From the NCBI GenBank assembly GCA_000310025.1, contig FN648443.1:166366-217709 (forward strand): a stretch of 51,344 bases of DNA. Direction: 5' to 3'. The translations under genes and the position numbers were made by a program. Below, one piece after another: positions 35,197 to 45,924 of this stretch (the stretch's first letter is position 1; every line of letters starts with the position of its first letter). The DNA comes from Ectocarpus siliculosus. Taxonomy: Eukaryota; Sar; Phaeophyceae; Ectocarpales; Ectocarpaceae. The notes beneath the pieces were generated by a model, which did not search any database, was not told the origin of the DNA, and saw only the letters and a list, made by a program, of their open reading frames with translations.

Positions 35197-37540
35197 TTGA
35201 GACGCTCGTCGGGGATGGTCGGAGAGAGACGCTCCTTGCCCTCTTGCCCACCTCGAGTGGCAAGCGGCTGACTACAGCTCGGCTGGGCTAATGTCCATGG
35301 TATGTAGTGTCCCATGTTGACTACGCCTCTTTGCTTATTTTCCGCGAGGGGGTCAACAGTCCCGCGCCAGAGCAGGGTGTCTGGACTCCCGTATTTATGT
35401 AGGTGCTGCACATCTGCACATGTATTGGCTCGCGTTGAAGGTCTATATATTTCTCGTGTGCATCATGCACGTGGAAGAAAGCGCACCATATCCGATGACG
35501 GCACGTTCCAGGTACGTTGTCTTGTCGGGTATAGGTCCGTACGAGTACCTACAACCGAGGTGTGTGTGTGTGACAAAGATAGATTGACCTGTGTGTCGCC
35601 TCCCTCGCTTGTCGTGCTGCCGACAGCAGGCAATCATTGCGGTTGAAAACACGAAACACTTCTAATAAATGTCATGAGCTGGGACCCCGTGGTTTGGGGG
35701 AGGCTAAGCTATTCTCTGGATTAAACACGAGGTGTGTGTGTCCACGGACAAGACGGACGGAAGGGTTCAGAACAGGTCCAGAAGTGACTACGCGGGTGGT
35801 AGTTTCTGATCGATAATTCGGGTGGCTCAGTTGTGTGTGATGGGAGCGTAGAGCAGCTCGGCCATGACGGGCCGCACGGGTAGGTAAAGACGTGTAGACG
35901 TGGTGAAAAACGTGTTGTATTCATCGGGGGCGTGCTTGAGCTCGTCATTCCATCACGGCATCAAGTCACGCATAACGCTTTAATACCCAGAACGAATCTC
36001 CATGAATCTCCACCAATCTACTACACTCCCAAGGAAAACACAAAGAAACTTCTTGTCCCTCCGTAGTTCGTCACTGCAATCCCCGCATATGTATACGCAA
36101 TATACCACCCCCATGCTATGCTACGAGTATATCGAATAGTTTCTTCGTATCATTCCAAGACTGTTGCTGGCAGTAAAGTGGGTTGATGACAAGCGGGGTG
36201 ACATCGTATTTCCTCCAAACGTATTTCCCCCAAAGGTGCTGGTGTTACTTGCTGCTGGCAGTCAAGTGGGTACGACACCAAAAGCGTGTGTGGTGGTATT
36301 CCTTCTTCCGAGAATGGGCGATTTACTTCAACGTTTTCTACTGTTGCAACCATGCCAGGGTGGGTGGAGTGTCCCTAAAAGGGTGGCGGTACTGCTGTCG
36401 TATGTGTCGAACAATAAATGTACGCAAGGGCAAGCAGTGGCTGACTTGATGGGGTCTGAGGTATCTGTCTTCTATAGTGATCTCTTCACATGTGCCGCTG
36501 CTGCAGCAGCAGCAGGTGGTAGGTGCTCGGGGTATGATACATGAACAGAGAGGGTTGCTTGTTGCTTCGACAAAGAACCCTGATCGGGGCTGGAGGAGCC
36601 GGTGCATGAGCCGCGGAGATAGATGCTTGAAAAGGTTTGAGTTGGCTCCACAGACGTGATCTTCTCCGTGCTGCTGCTGGTATCCATGGTTGTGCTGAGG
36701 ACGCTGGGCAGCGTGCACCCTGCAACTCTCTTTCTATTTATGTGTGATCACGGTCACGGCAACTACCCGATGGTTTCCGTGATATAATGTGGTGAAACAC
36801 CGGGGGGGGTGGGGGTATCTGATGTGGCCCGTGTGATAAAGTGGCCAACTGCGCTTGGATGCCCAAACAAGAATACATGGGTCGCGTTCTCGCAGGGTGT
36901 GGAGGTGTGTTGATGGGGAGGTTTGTTTGTGATCTACTCTGTGCATATTCGTTTCGGCTTTGACGTCCCAGTCGGGCTACTGAGTACTAGATAGGGCGGG
37001 GTGATGAGCCGCGGGGTATCCGACTCAATACCTTGCAGTAGTCCCTCTGAGATTATTTTTGCGGTGACGAAGCAGCCAATTATTTTGAATTTTGAATCCG
37101 AGTGATCAAGAACAAGAACAAGAACAAGAACAACAACAACAACAGCAATAGAGATGGATTCGTTGTGTCATGTTGAGAAAAATAGATAAGGCCCCGTCTT
37201 CTGCACCGAACGGCCGTTGGGATTCGTGCGCATACAGCAGTATTCCGTAGTAGGTGACACAAGATGCCACCCCCTGGACCAATTTTTGAACACTCGGTTG
37301 CTCCACAAAGAGCGGTGGTGCCGAAAATGAATGGTGGTGTGGGAACCGTCTCGTCGAGAGCTTTCCGACAATCCGACAGCGTCTCGCTGGGTTTACGCAT
37401 CCTCTTCGTCTTGGAATACTCGAGCTTTTAATCTCGGTACAGGGGGTGTGGTATCCTATGTCACCGATGGTAGACCTGTGTGCACATATCACACGTGTGC
37501 ATACGTTCCTGAACCGATTTAGTCTTTCGGTGTTTCTCTG
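35197..37540. other. Intergenic, upstream of calpain gene
   Basis: No gene is supported. The calpain promoter, and possibly an upstream non-coding or short first exon, should lie in the part nearest 35200. Other contents are TG-rich tracts (35560-35740), a small duplication around GCTGGCAGTAAAGTGGGT / GCTGGCAGTCAAGTGGGT (36167 and 36256), a GCTGCAGCAGCAGCAG run near 36500, and AAGAAC/AAC repeats at about 37107-37146. Confidence 0.45.
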
Positions 37541-37544
37541 CACA

Positions 37545-38090
37545 GAGTGACGCAGCAGCAATTGAGAAGCTTTCCCCCGCGAGCTGTGTGTATTCCACGC
37601 CTTGTGTGGCGGCTGACAGAGGCCACGGGGCCATAGGACCCACGGAAGCTGAAGTGGCGAGTCGGCAGTGTATGTATGTGTTTTTTCGTCCTATTTATTG
37701 TGCATGCACGCGCAAAAAAAAACGCCAGAAGAAAGAGGCTATTCTTGTGTATTTTTTTCCCGTGGACAGCTTTGTTTCAAGGTGACCCCTCCCCACACAC
37801 CGAAGCAACAGCAATAATAGCAAAGGTATCCGCCACGAGCTGTGTCCATGCTCCATCCTGTGTGGTGATTGATGCAGACGAGAAGGATGTAGCACGCTCA
37901 GAAATTGGGAGCCCGAGAGTCTGAGACAGCCTGAAAAACACGCCGCGCCTGCTGGGATCAATATGCTTTTTTTCCCAGGCCAAGGTTTGGGTTACATACC
38001 GAGAAGCAACAGCAATTGACAATGGCATCCGCCCTTAGCTCTGTATGTGGCTCCCCCGCCAGTGCTGCCTTGCCACTCCCGGCGGTGTTG
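37545..38090 (-). repeat. Three exon-like tandem units of about 200-250 bases
   Basis: On the - strand three segments start after an AG and read similar peptides: YTQLAGESFSIAAASLC (near 37600), WTQLVADTFAIIAVAS (near 37835) and HTELRADAIVNCCCFS (near 38035). The second and third are followed by GTGTGT and GTATGT. On the + strand the common core is CAGCAATTGAGA/CAGCAATAATAG followed by CCGCGAGCTGTG-like sequence. They look like duplicated exon-intron units or a non-coding tandem repeat. I recognise no domain. Confidence 0.4.
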
Positions 38091-38739
38091 CGTGTTTCCC
38101 TGAGTTCTTCCTCTGTTCCTCTGTTCTCCTGGTGTGAACCAACCGAGGGTGTGTGTGGGAGATGTCCGATTTTCCATTACCTGGGCAACTCCCGGGGATA
38201 GGGGTGAGTACCTCCTATGGTTTTTGGGTACAAATGCCGGTGAAGCACGGTCATCTGCTGTCGGAGCACGACCAAACCGGTGTGGTAATAAAGAGTGCCC
38301 TATTTCTCTTCTTCCTCACACGCCAGCAGATCGTCAAACGGTGCTCTATGGACCTCTTTTTGGTCGAAAAGGTTGGAATTTGGAGATCCCAGAAATATAA
38401 CTTTGGAGCACTTGCACCACGCGGCGGCGCAACAGGCCGATACTTAGAGCCTGTTTTTCCCTCCTGGGACGGAGGTTTTCGAACGGTCGCGCTTCGCTCT
38501 CCGCGGCTCACTACAAGAGAAAGGATAACAATTTACCTTTCCTTCTGAGATGATTATCGTCGATGTTGAAGGCGAACAGAGGTCAGCGATCCCTCCCCTT
38601 ACTGTGCAATCTCATGGGGCTTCAGTTCCTGGAAAGGTGCGAGTTTCTTAGGCCAGATCTTTCGAACCAGCGACCTAGAGCGCGCAACAATTTGAATGAG
38701 GCAATTACCTGTTTCACCCAATCATTACTTCTGTGCATT

Positions 38740-39010
38740 TTGGCGTTGAAAAACATTATCACCGGGTGTTGTATTCTGTGGGGTGCGTGATATCTTATGT
38801 AGCCCGGGTGATAAAGTGCGGCCGGTGGAGCCATGAGGGGGGGTGATATCCAGGGGCCTGCCACACACTTGCAGGGACCGAAAAGGGGTGTGGTAGCGAA
38901 GGGGTGTGATACCCAGAGGGTGTGATAAACTAGGGGTGTGATATTCAGGGGATGTGATACCACTGCCGCACATTAGGGTGTGGTAACGAAAGGGGTGTGC
39001 TAGCACCTAT
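38740..39010 (+). repeat. GTGTGATAYC-rich repeat tract
   Basis: The motif GGGGTGTGATA(C/T)(C/T)CAG and close variants recurs every 17-40 bases. The leading segment (TTATCACCGGGTGTTGTATTCTGTGGGGTG...GATATCTTATGT) reappears near 39924-39985, and part of it near 36815-36840. This gives repeated YHTP peptides on the - strand that are not a gene. Confidence 0.55.
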
Positions 39011-40719
39011 TACAAGGAATTTCCGACCGTGCCTGCTGCCGCACGTGTAGCGGCTGCCCACATGTAACTACCGTATGCTCCCGCACTTGCAGGGTATTGG
39101 CACGTGTGCTATGTGGGCAGGGGTACTAACCGGGAACGTGATACACCTCCTGATCACATGATCCCGGTGATGAACGTCAACAACGCCCTCATCAACTACA
39201 GCTAAGGTGTTGCCATGCAACAATTTGTTTTTCATCAATACCGCCTGGCACCATGGAGAATATGCCGAGAAGGTGGGGAAGAAAAAAAGCTCAGGTGCAC
39301 CCACGATCAACGCGCTGCGAGGCGGAAGCTTCCATTCATTACCCCCCGCCCCGGGTCTAACCGCTAAGTAAGGGAAGAACGACAGACAGCATCGCTGAGC
39401 TTCTGCCCCCCTCGTCCTCGTCGGAGGCTTGACTGGTGCGCATGGACTCTTCTGCATCATCATCACCATCGCGTGCTGCTGAGAGTCACTCAGCAGCAGG
39501 CTGCTGAGCCAGCGTGGTGGCTGCCCCATTGGCGCTCGTTTCTGTGCCGGCTTTGCCAGCCGCAGGTACAGAAGCCGCAGGTGTAGAACCTTGCTCGCGT
39601 TGACGGAAAAACGAGGTTATGATCGGGCGAGCCACTGCTGCGGTCGAAACAGCTGCCGAACACGCAGAGATAGCTGCAGTGGGATTCTGCTCTCCCTACA
39701 CGTTCATGTCATTGGAGACCTCCATCCGGGGCGGTTGCCCCGTACCCAGAGGGTGTGTTGGGTGTTTTCCCTGCTGAGCCATCCTGTGGGTGATCAGCGA
39801 CCACTGGTGCTTGTTCATCACCGGGTGGGGGCTCCGTGAATACATGCGGCCTAAACTCAGGGGGTGTATTATGTTGTGAAACCGGGGCGGTATTTTGGCT
39901 CTTCGTTTGAGATCCAAAAATATCAGCACCGGGTATGGTATTCTGTGGGGGGTGTCTTATCTTATGTGGGTGTGATATCTTGTGTCGTATACGGAAAACG
40001 AGTCGACAGAACATTTTCTGAACAGCTTCTTCTCGCAGAGCTTCTACAATATGTTCGACTGCACCACCAGCCGGTGTCCTTTCTCAGCATTGTACAGCAA
40101 CGCATCCGTCAATCCCAACAGCAAAGACACAGAGCGATTAGCTAAACGTAGGGGGAGTGGTAATGAAGCGCAGGCGAATCCGAAGACGAACGCCGGAAAC
40201 CGGAAACGGTAGGGGACCACCATCTCAATTGACACTCAGGGCCGCAACACGCTTGGCCGAACGAACACGATTAGCAGTCTCTAATGCAAGGCATATCAAC
40301 GATAAACCCTTCGCCCCACGCACATGGGTAGCCCATCAACCCCCGAAAAAGGTTTGTCGACGAAGTGCACATGTCTTCAACCGAAAACGTTGGTCTTGGG
40401 TGTTGTATACCTGCTTGTGACCACACCCTGGCTATGTATCGTGTCGAATGCATCTGAGCCACCACATACACCTTTTGCTCGTGCGTATCTACTCTTCGAC
40501 AACCGGCCCGAAGTACTCGCCTATTTCCTCTCCGGGGCGAAATACCTGGAGGACATCCCCGCTCGCCTTGGGGTACGAAATTTGCTCACCATACAGCAAG
40601 AATAGGAAATGTCCACCGTCACTACTGCTGCTGGTGCTGCCGCTTCTGGGTGCGTTCATCTACGGCAATGTATCCCTAGCCGTCACCAGATCTAGCCCAT
40701 GACTCCTCTCGGCTCGCCC
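39011..40719. other. Intergenic, no gene supported
   Basis: Open frames occur on both strands but without recognisable families. A second copy of the GGTATGGTATTCTGTGGGG...TTATCTTATGTG repeat lies at about 39924-39985. A - strand stretch near 40490-40620 stays open and encodes a mixed-composition peptide. It could be a further exon of the membrane-protein gene that lies upstream of it on that strand, but nothing proves it. Confidence 0.4.
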
Positions 40720-41149
40720 TCAACAACAACGGATGTGGTGCCTTGGATTCCGCATGTCTCGCGATCTTCGTTTGATGAGCGCCTCCGAATCATAGATGGT
40801 GTGGGGTTCTTCAAGCTCGGGATGGCTGGGGTCTCCACTTCCTGCAGTGTGGATAGATGCACAAGAGAAAGGGTGGGGCTCCATCGTCATGACGGAGCAT
40901 CGAGAGGTGGAAGGGGTCATAGGCGGGGAAAAACAGCGTTTGTGTGGCAGCGAGTCGCTGGTGAACGCCGTGCACGCGGTGGCTAGGTGACCAGGAACAC
41001 GAATCAATTTCACTCGTTTGGAGGGGGACACTCGACCAGCCTGCCGATACGAAGGTGTTTTCAGAACCAGTTGTACGATGTTCTAGTCTTGCCCTCCACT
41101 GTGCCCCGCTAATCGCGCAACACAATTGCAAGGTGATTGTTATATTTAC

Positions 41150-42750
41150 CGATTTGCCTTCGGCTTCGCCTTCTCCGCCGTTTCTCTCGTCTGCCCAGTC
41201 GGGCAGCTGCTCTCGAACCTCCGTAGCACCCTGTGAAGCATCCGGCGACTTACTCGTACTGCTTGTGGCCGACAAACGGCGTCTCATTTCTTCGGTCCCG
41301 CGCTTCGTGTAGAACGCACGCGCTCGTAACCTTGGCAGCTTTTCTGGCTCAGCTACCGTGAAGAACACTGCAAACGAGAGTAGAACATAACCTGTGGACG
41401 GAGTAGAAGAAGCGGGGTTGTTTTCAAACGTCACAGACCCCAACTGAGCTCCGAAGTGAAAAATTGCAGGAATAAAATAAAAAATGATTGTTCGTACTGA
41501 AACGATATACGTGTTTATTGATACCGCTACATGCATGTAGGCCGAGAAGCTTTGACGTGTTGACTGTTGGATGAAAGAAAAGCGTCAGTAAGCCTCAACG
41601 ACGATATCTGTCGCCCTCCGCTCCATGTCACATACATATGATCATGACAGAACCGTACCGCGCATCCTTAGACATTTCGTCAGAGACAATGACTCTGACA
41701 AGGTAACCGCCTTTCCTCTTAGCTACTAAACTTACCCCAGAACCCGCCGATATTGCCCAGCAAGTCACCAATATCCAGCGGGTCGATGTCCTCAATTGTG
41801 ATGAACGAATACGAGCCTTGCAGTATATATATATTGAGCATTCCCGCAGAGAATGACGGAGACGAAGCGTTGGTATCGTTTGCACGTAGGAAGGTGAAGG
41901 AGTCGTCGTCCAACGAAGAGAAGTATGTCGACGAGGTGACGTCGTCGTCGTAAGATGTGTAATCACTTGTTGATGATGAGGAGGAGGAGGAGGAGGAGAC
42001 AAGTCGACGTCGTTGGCGTCTTTGGCGCCGTTGCCGAGAAGCGCCGGGTGGCATAGTGGATGCCTCGGATGGAGAGAACGTACTGCTGGACACAGTCGAC
42101 GAAGTGGTCGTATACTCAGTAGAAGACAATGACGACCGCGTCGACTTGTCGTCATCGTCGTCGTCATCGTCGTCGTTGTCGTCGTCATCATCGTCGTCGT
42201 AGTCGTCGTCATAGTCGTCATCATAGTCGTCGTCGTCGAAGAAGTCGTCGTCGTAGCCGTAGCCGTCGACGTAGTAGCCGTATACGACTGGTATTGACGA
42301 AATCGTCAAAGCCGGAGTGATGACCCTGGTTTCCGATTGTAGGTACTTCCTCTCGGTTCTGCCAATGGTCTTCGATCCGACGACCAACCCACAATCCCAC
42401 GGGGCCAAACGAGGTGCGATACCACATGGCAAAGGATTGGCAACCGAACGTCAACAAGCAGGAGCCATTTCAAAACGAACGCCGCGATATGCCCATTGGT
42501 GAAAGTGTGTTAGGTTTCCTTGGAAGCTGGATATACCTTCATATCTATCTTGACACCGTGACGACGATCTCACGAACAATTCAACCAAACCCCCTGAATT
42601 CGCACTACACCCACACCCGGCCTCACCAGTTGTACCTCTTCCAGGTGTAGTTCCTCGAACTCGATGGGAAACACGTTGCGGGTATAGGGAAGGGTCACGT
42701 ACTCCTGGATCCCACCCTCCTCGCTTGACAAGTAGACGTCCAGTATAGGG
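41150..42750 (-). CDS. Acidic, probably single-pass membrane protein (partial gene model)
   Basis: Three - strand exons join in phase: 42750-42627 (DVYLSSEEGGIQEYV... to EEVQL), about 42345-41736, and 41391-41150. The long middle exon has an Asp/Tyr-rich run, a Ser/Thr-rich stretch, a basic RQRRQRRQRRR cluster and then SFITIEDIDPLDIGDLLGNI. The splice at 41736/41391 joins GGFWG to YVLLSFAVFFTVAEP, producing one hydrophobic span of about 20 residues, followed by a charged, Ser-rich cytoplasmic-type tail. The donor GTAAGT and acceptor CCACAG there are strong. The 5' end is missing; a possible earlier exon is 43000-42915 (FNDTRMLLPSPASKMY...), but its phase does not join directly. The 3' end is unresolved, with a candidate tail exon at about 40993-40720. 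No domain family is recognised. Confidence 0.5.
41960..42262 (-). repeat. GAC/GAT and TCC triplet repeats within membrane-protein exon
   Basis: Imperfect GAC/GAT and TCC/TCA triplet runs encode poly-Asp and poly-Ser in the middle exon of the - strand membrane-protein model. The mixed codons and retained open frame are consistent with selection on protein sequence, but ordinary microsatellite expansion is also possible. Confidence 0.65.
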
Positions 42751-43000
42751 CTGTGGTCAGCACGATACAAGCAGTCACACAGACACGCGAACAATAAGCG
42801 TGAAAATCGTGCTGAACATCGACGTTCATGGTCGTTCGGGTGAACTGTATTGTATTTTCTAGCTATTGGCCAATTTGACGAACGTACACGAATGGCATGT
42901 CGGCACAAAGCGACCTGGAACGGCGCCTCAGAACCTCTGTCGGGTTCCTGGTACATTTTGGAAGCGGGAGAGGGGAGCAGCATTCGTGTGTCGTTGAACA

Positions 43001-44939
43001 CTGGTTCCCGAAGTGCTTGATCACACAAAAGGAGGGATGATTTTATCTCGCTGCGTGACTCCAGACGCGAACTGAATACTGTGCGCTGAGTATCTCATAA
43101 CTGCAGTGTTGGATTTCCTTCGTCTGCTGGACTTGTCTCATGATCGTGTCTGGCTGTCTCTGGGCTGTGGAGTGTCTCATGACAATGTTACAATATACAA
43201 GGTCTCCTGGCTCGGGCGCCAGGCGCCCTCGCCCTCAGTGTTGGGCTGAAAGGAAGGGTGGTGCGTGTGAGACTGTGCACAGCATACCAAGGGCACGAAG
43301 AAAGGGCACAGAGCTGGAAAAGACGTTCCGAAAACAATAATACTGAATGTTGCGACAAGACGGAAAACCCAAACATTTGATCGATGGACAATATTTTTTA
43401 TCTCATCTCTGCTTGGAATGACGAAGTCAACCATTCATTGTCGATCCGACTTTCCATATAACTGTGGTATGCATATGACTCAAAAGGTCAGCAAATGGTT
43501 GAATGTCTTGTTGGCCTAGAGGGCAGCCTCCAGGTCGTTTTGTTCCGATGGGGGTATATCCGACTGTAGACTTTCTAGAACAATGGTTGTTGCTGTTGTT
43601 GTCTCCACATTAAAAACCGTTCCGATCTCTCTGCCCAGTACCTTCTTCTATCCGTAGTAGTGTAACACTTGACGGGATCGATTCACGTGGTCACAGGCTA
43701 ACTTACCCAAAGAAGGTTACGAAAACATAATGGACCCGAAGGGTCCGCAAGTCAAAAGAAATCAACGACAGATAGACTAGGACACTCCGCTCGCCTTTCC
43801 ACGCAATTCGAGGTAACGTTTGACTGGAAGGAAGAAAAACAAATAGGAAAATAAGAGACCAGAGTGAGAAAGGGGAACGAGAAAGACACAGAGAAAGACA
43901 CGCGCCAAAGCCACTACCGTAGCGACAAACAAACGAAGAAAACAACACAAAACTTGTGGTATGCATATATATGACTCAAAAGACCGGTAAATGGTTGAAC
44001 GCTTTGTTGGACTCTATAGGGCGGCGTCCGGTTTTGTTCCGGTGGGGTTATCCGACGCGAGCCAGAGCCGTAGCAAGCAAAGGCAGGCGCGTGCCTCATT
44101 GATCCCACTGACTGACTGTTGGTAATGTCTACATCATCTATCTAGCATTTACATGAAAGGCATGCAGGGAGACTGCATAACCTCAAAGACATTATCTTCA
44201 TTGGACACAACAACTTGATCACATGCAAGCATGGCATATATTGATGATGAGTTCACGTTCTCCCACAATGCCTTGTCCAACCACCTGCGCGAGTTTTTAG
44301 AGTTGACAATTCCGTGCGTAGATTTGCCCTGGTGCAGGAAATTTAAGCGTTTTGCGCGGTGCTGTAACTCGCCTCGCCCTTGGAGTCTCGAGCTCGCGAC
44401 AGCGGCGTTGTGATCGTCACATTGGCACGGCCAGGTCGCCGAAAAAAATGATTTATCACTGTTTACAAGCGGTTTGAACCGAATTGAGTACCACACCACA
44501 TGTCTAGCTCAAAATGACTGAAAAAAATGGGTGCGTGCATTTATTGCACTGTACCTCTACTCTCGGCTTTGGAGTTTCGAGCTCGCGACAGGGGCGTTGT
44601 GACCGAGAGACTGACCCACTCAAGTAGGCGAAGGCCGGCGAAACAAATAGTCTAAAGGCGACTGCAGACTGATGCACCGAAAACAATCTTGCTTTTAGAC
44701 TGTAACAGTGGATGAACTCTTGCGTTTCAGGGCGCAGAAATAATTGTAGTTATACCTACAAGTACTCCGGCCGCGGGGGCCTATCGCCCCCCCGCTGCCT
44801 CAGACGGAAGTGTCGGGGCCCACTGCCTCAGACGGAAGTATTTTCGGTCGTATGCCGCATGCCAAAGTATGATGGTGAGACCGATGCGGAGGCGTCGGCG
44901 TTGGCAGACATGATCTTGTAGTGGTAGGACCTGTCTTTA
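43001..44939. other. Intergenic or upstream region, no gene supported
   Basis: Further upstream exons of the - strand membrane protein may lie here, but none can be placed by phase and similarity. Two related ~40-base segments, GGAGT(C/T)TCGAGCTCGCGACAG(C/G)GGCGTTGTGA, occur near 44380 and 44570. Two others share GGTATGCATAT...ATGACTCAAAAG, near 43466 and 43958, each followed by a similar ~80-base stretch. Confidence 0.4.
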
Positions 44940-45400
44940 TGGGGAACAAATCTTCCTTTGGACAAACCCTGTCTTTTGCGACCTTTTGGGCAGTCTACTT
45001 CCGAATGAATACAAATCAGCTGTTCGACCTTCGAGAATAGTCACATCTTTGGTTGGGATGTCTACAGATCACATATTTGTTTCACCAGGGTCCACGTTTG
45101 ATGTTTTTCCAGCGGAGCAAGGTGTGTAAAATTTGTCCAAGATCGAGCCGAAAAGCCAACTCCGAGCAAATCTTGGGCCAAGATTTGAAAAAAAGCTGGT
45201 TTTGGAAGAATCTTGCGTGAAAATTGCACATATTGAAAAATGAAACGTGCACCCTGGCGAAATGGGCAATCTGTAGACATCTCAGCCGAAACTGTGACTA
45301 TTCTCGAAGGTCGAACAGATGATTCGCATCGTGCGGGGAAGCAGACTTCCCAAATGGCCGAAAAAGACAAGACTTGCCCAAAGGAAGATTGATTCCCCAA
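44940..45400. mobile_element. Fold-back element, MITE-like, about 460 bases
   Basis: The whole interval is an imperfect inverted repeat. The outer ends pair TGGGGAA..ATCTTCCTTTGG with its complement ending at 45400. A 25-base identical segment (TGTTCGACC...TAGTCACA) lies at 45021-45045 and, inverted, at 45293-45317. The arms stay alignable inward to a central perfect palindrome at 45167-45187 (10-base arms around one G). There is no coding capacity. The structure fits a fold-back or MITE-type DNA element, or a long hairpin RNA locus. I could not identify a target-site duplication. Confidence 0.85.
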
Positions 45401-45713
45401 AAATCGGGGTCTGATAAAGGCGTTGGGATGGCGGCAGGAGCGGTATTGATCGTAAATTTGTATGTCCAATAAAATACTAAAGAACAGAGGACGGAGGGCG
45501 AAGTCCACACAGGTGCAGGGAAAAGAACACGACGCGGCCTAAGAAGCCGGGAACACTAGCTACGAATAGAAGCCACCTTGCAGGGAAGCAAACGTGGAAA
45601 TGCCCAGGCAGATGTACCAAGAGAGAGTCAGTGGACTCTGGAGGGAGAAAGTGTATAAAAACAAGAAATTTCCTGGAAACTCAACGTTTGACGGTCGGCA
45701 CGCACTACAGATG

Positions 45714-45924
45714 AGATAGCGCCCGCACTTACTGAAGAACCTCTGGTAGTTTTGACCGAGGCTGGGCTTCTTTGTTCCTCTTGTGGGCTACAAATGGCCG
45801 CTATATTGGTTTTAGTATAGTAGGGGTTCTTAACCGGGCTCAAAGTGGTGCTCAAGTTCCTAGCTATTGAGTTTTTGGAGGTTCAATTTCTATGCTGCTA
45901 AGTTCATAAGTGCGGGCGCTATCT
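45714..45924. repeat. Inverted repeat pair, 18 bases perfect
   Basis: AGATAGCGCCCGCACTTA at 45714-45731 is repeated inverted at 45907-45924, 175 bases apart. Weaker similarity continues outward on both sides, including TTTCCTG-like blocks near 45670 and 45955. It may be the core of a second, more decayed fold-back element beside the one ending at 45400. Confidence 0.6.

Noticed and set aside
40720-40993. Tail exon for the membrane protein (EEPHTIYDSEALIKRR...)
   Set aside because: It is coding-like and has a good acceptor, but its phase does not join the donor at 41150 without an unseen small exon, so it was left out of the model.
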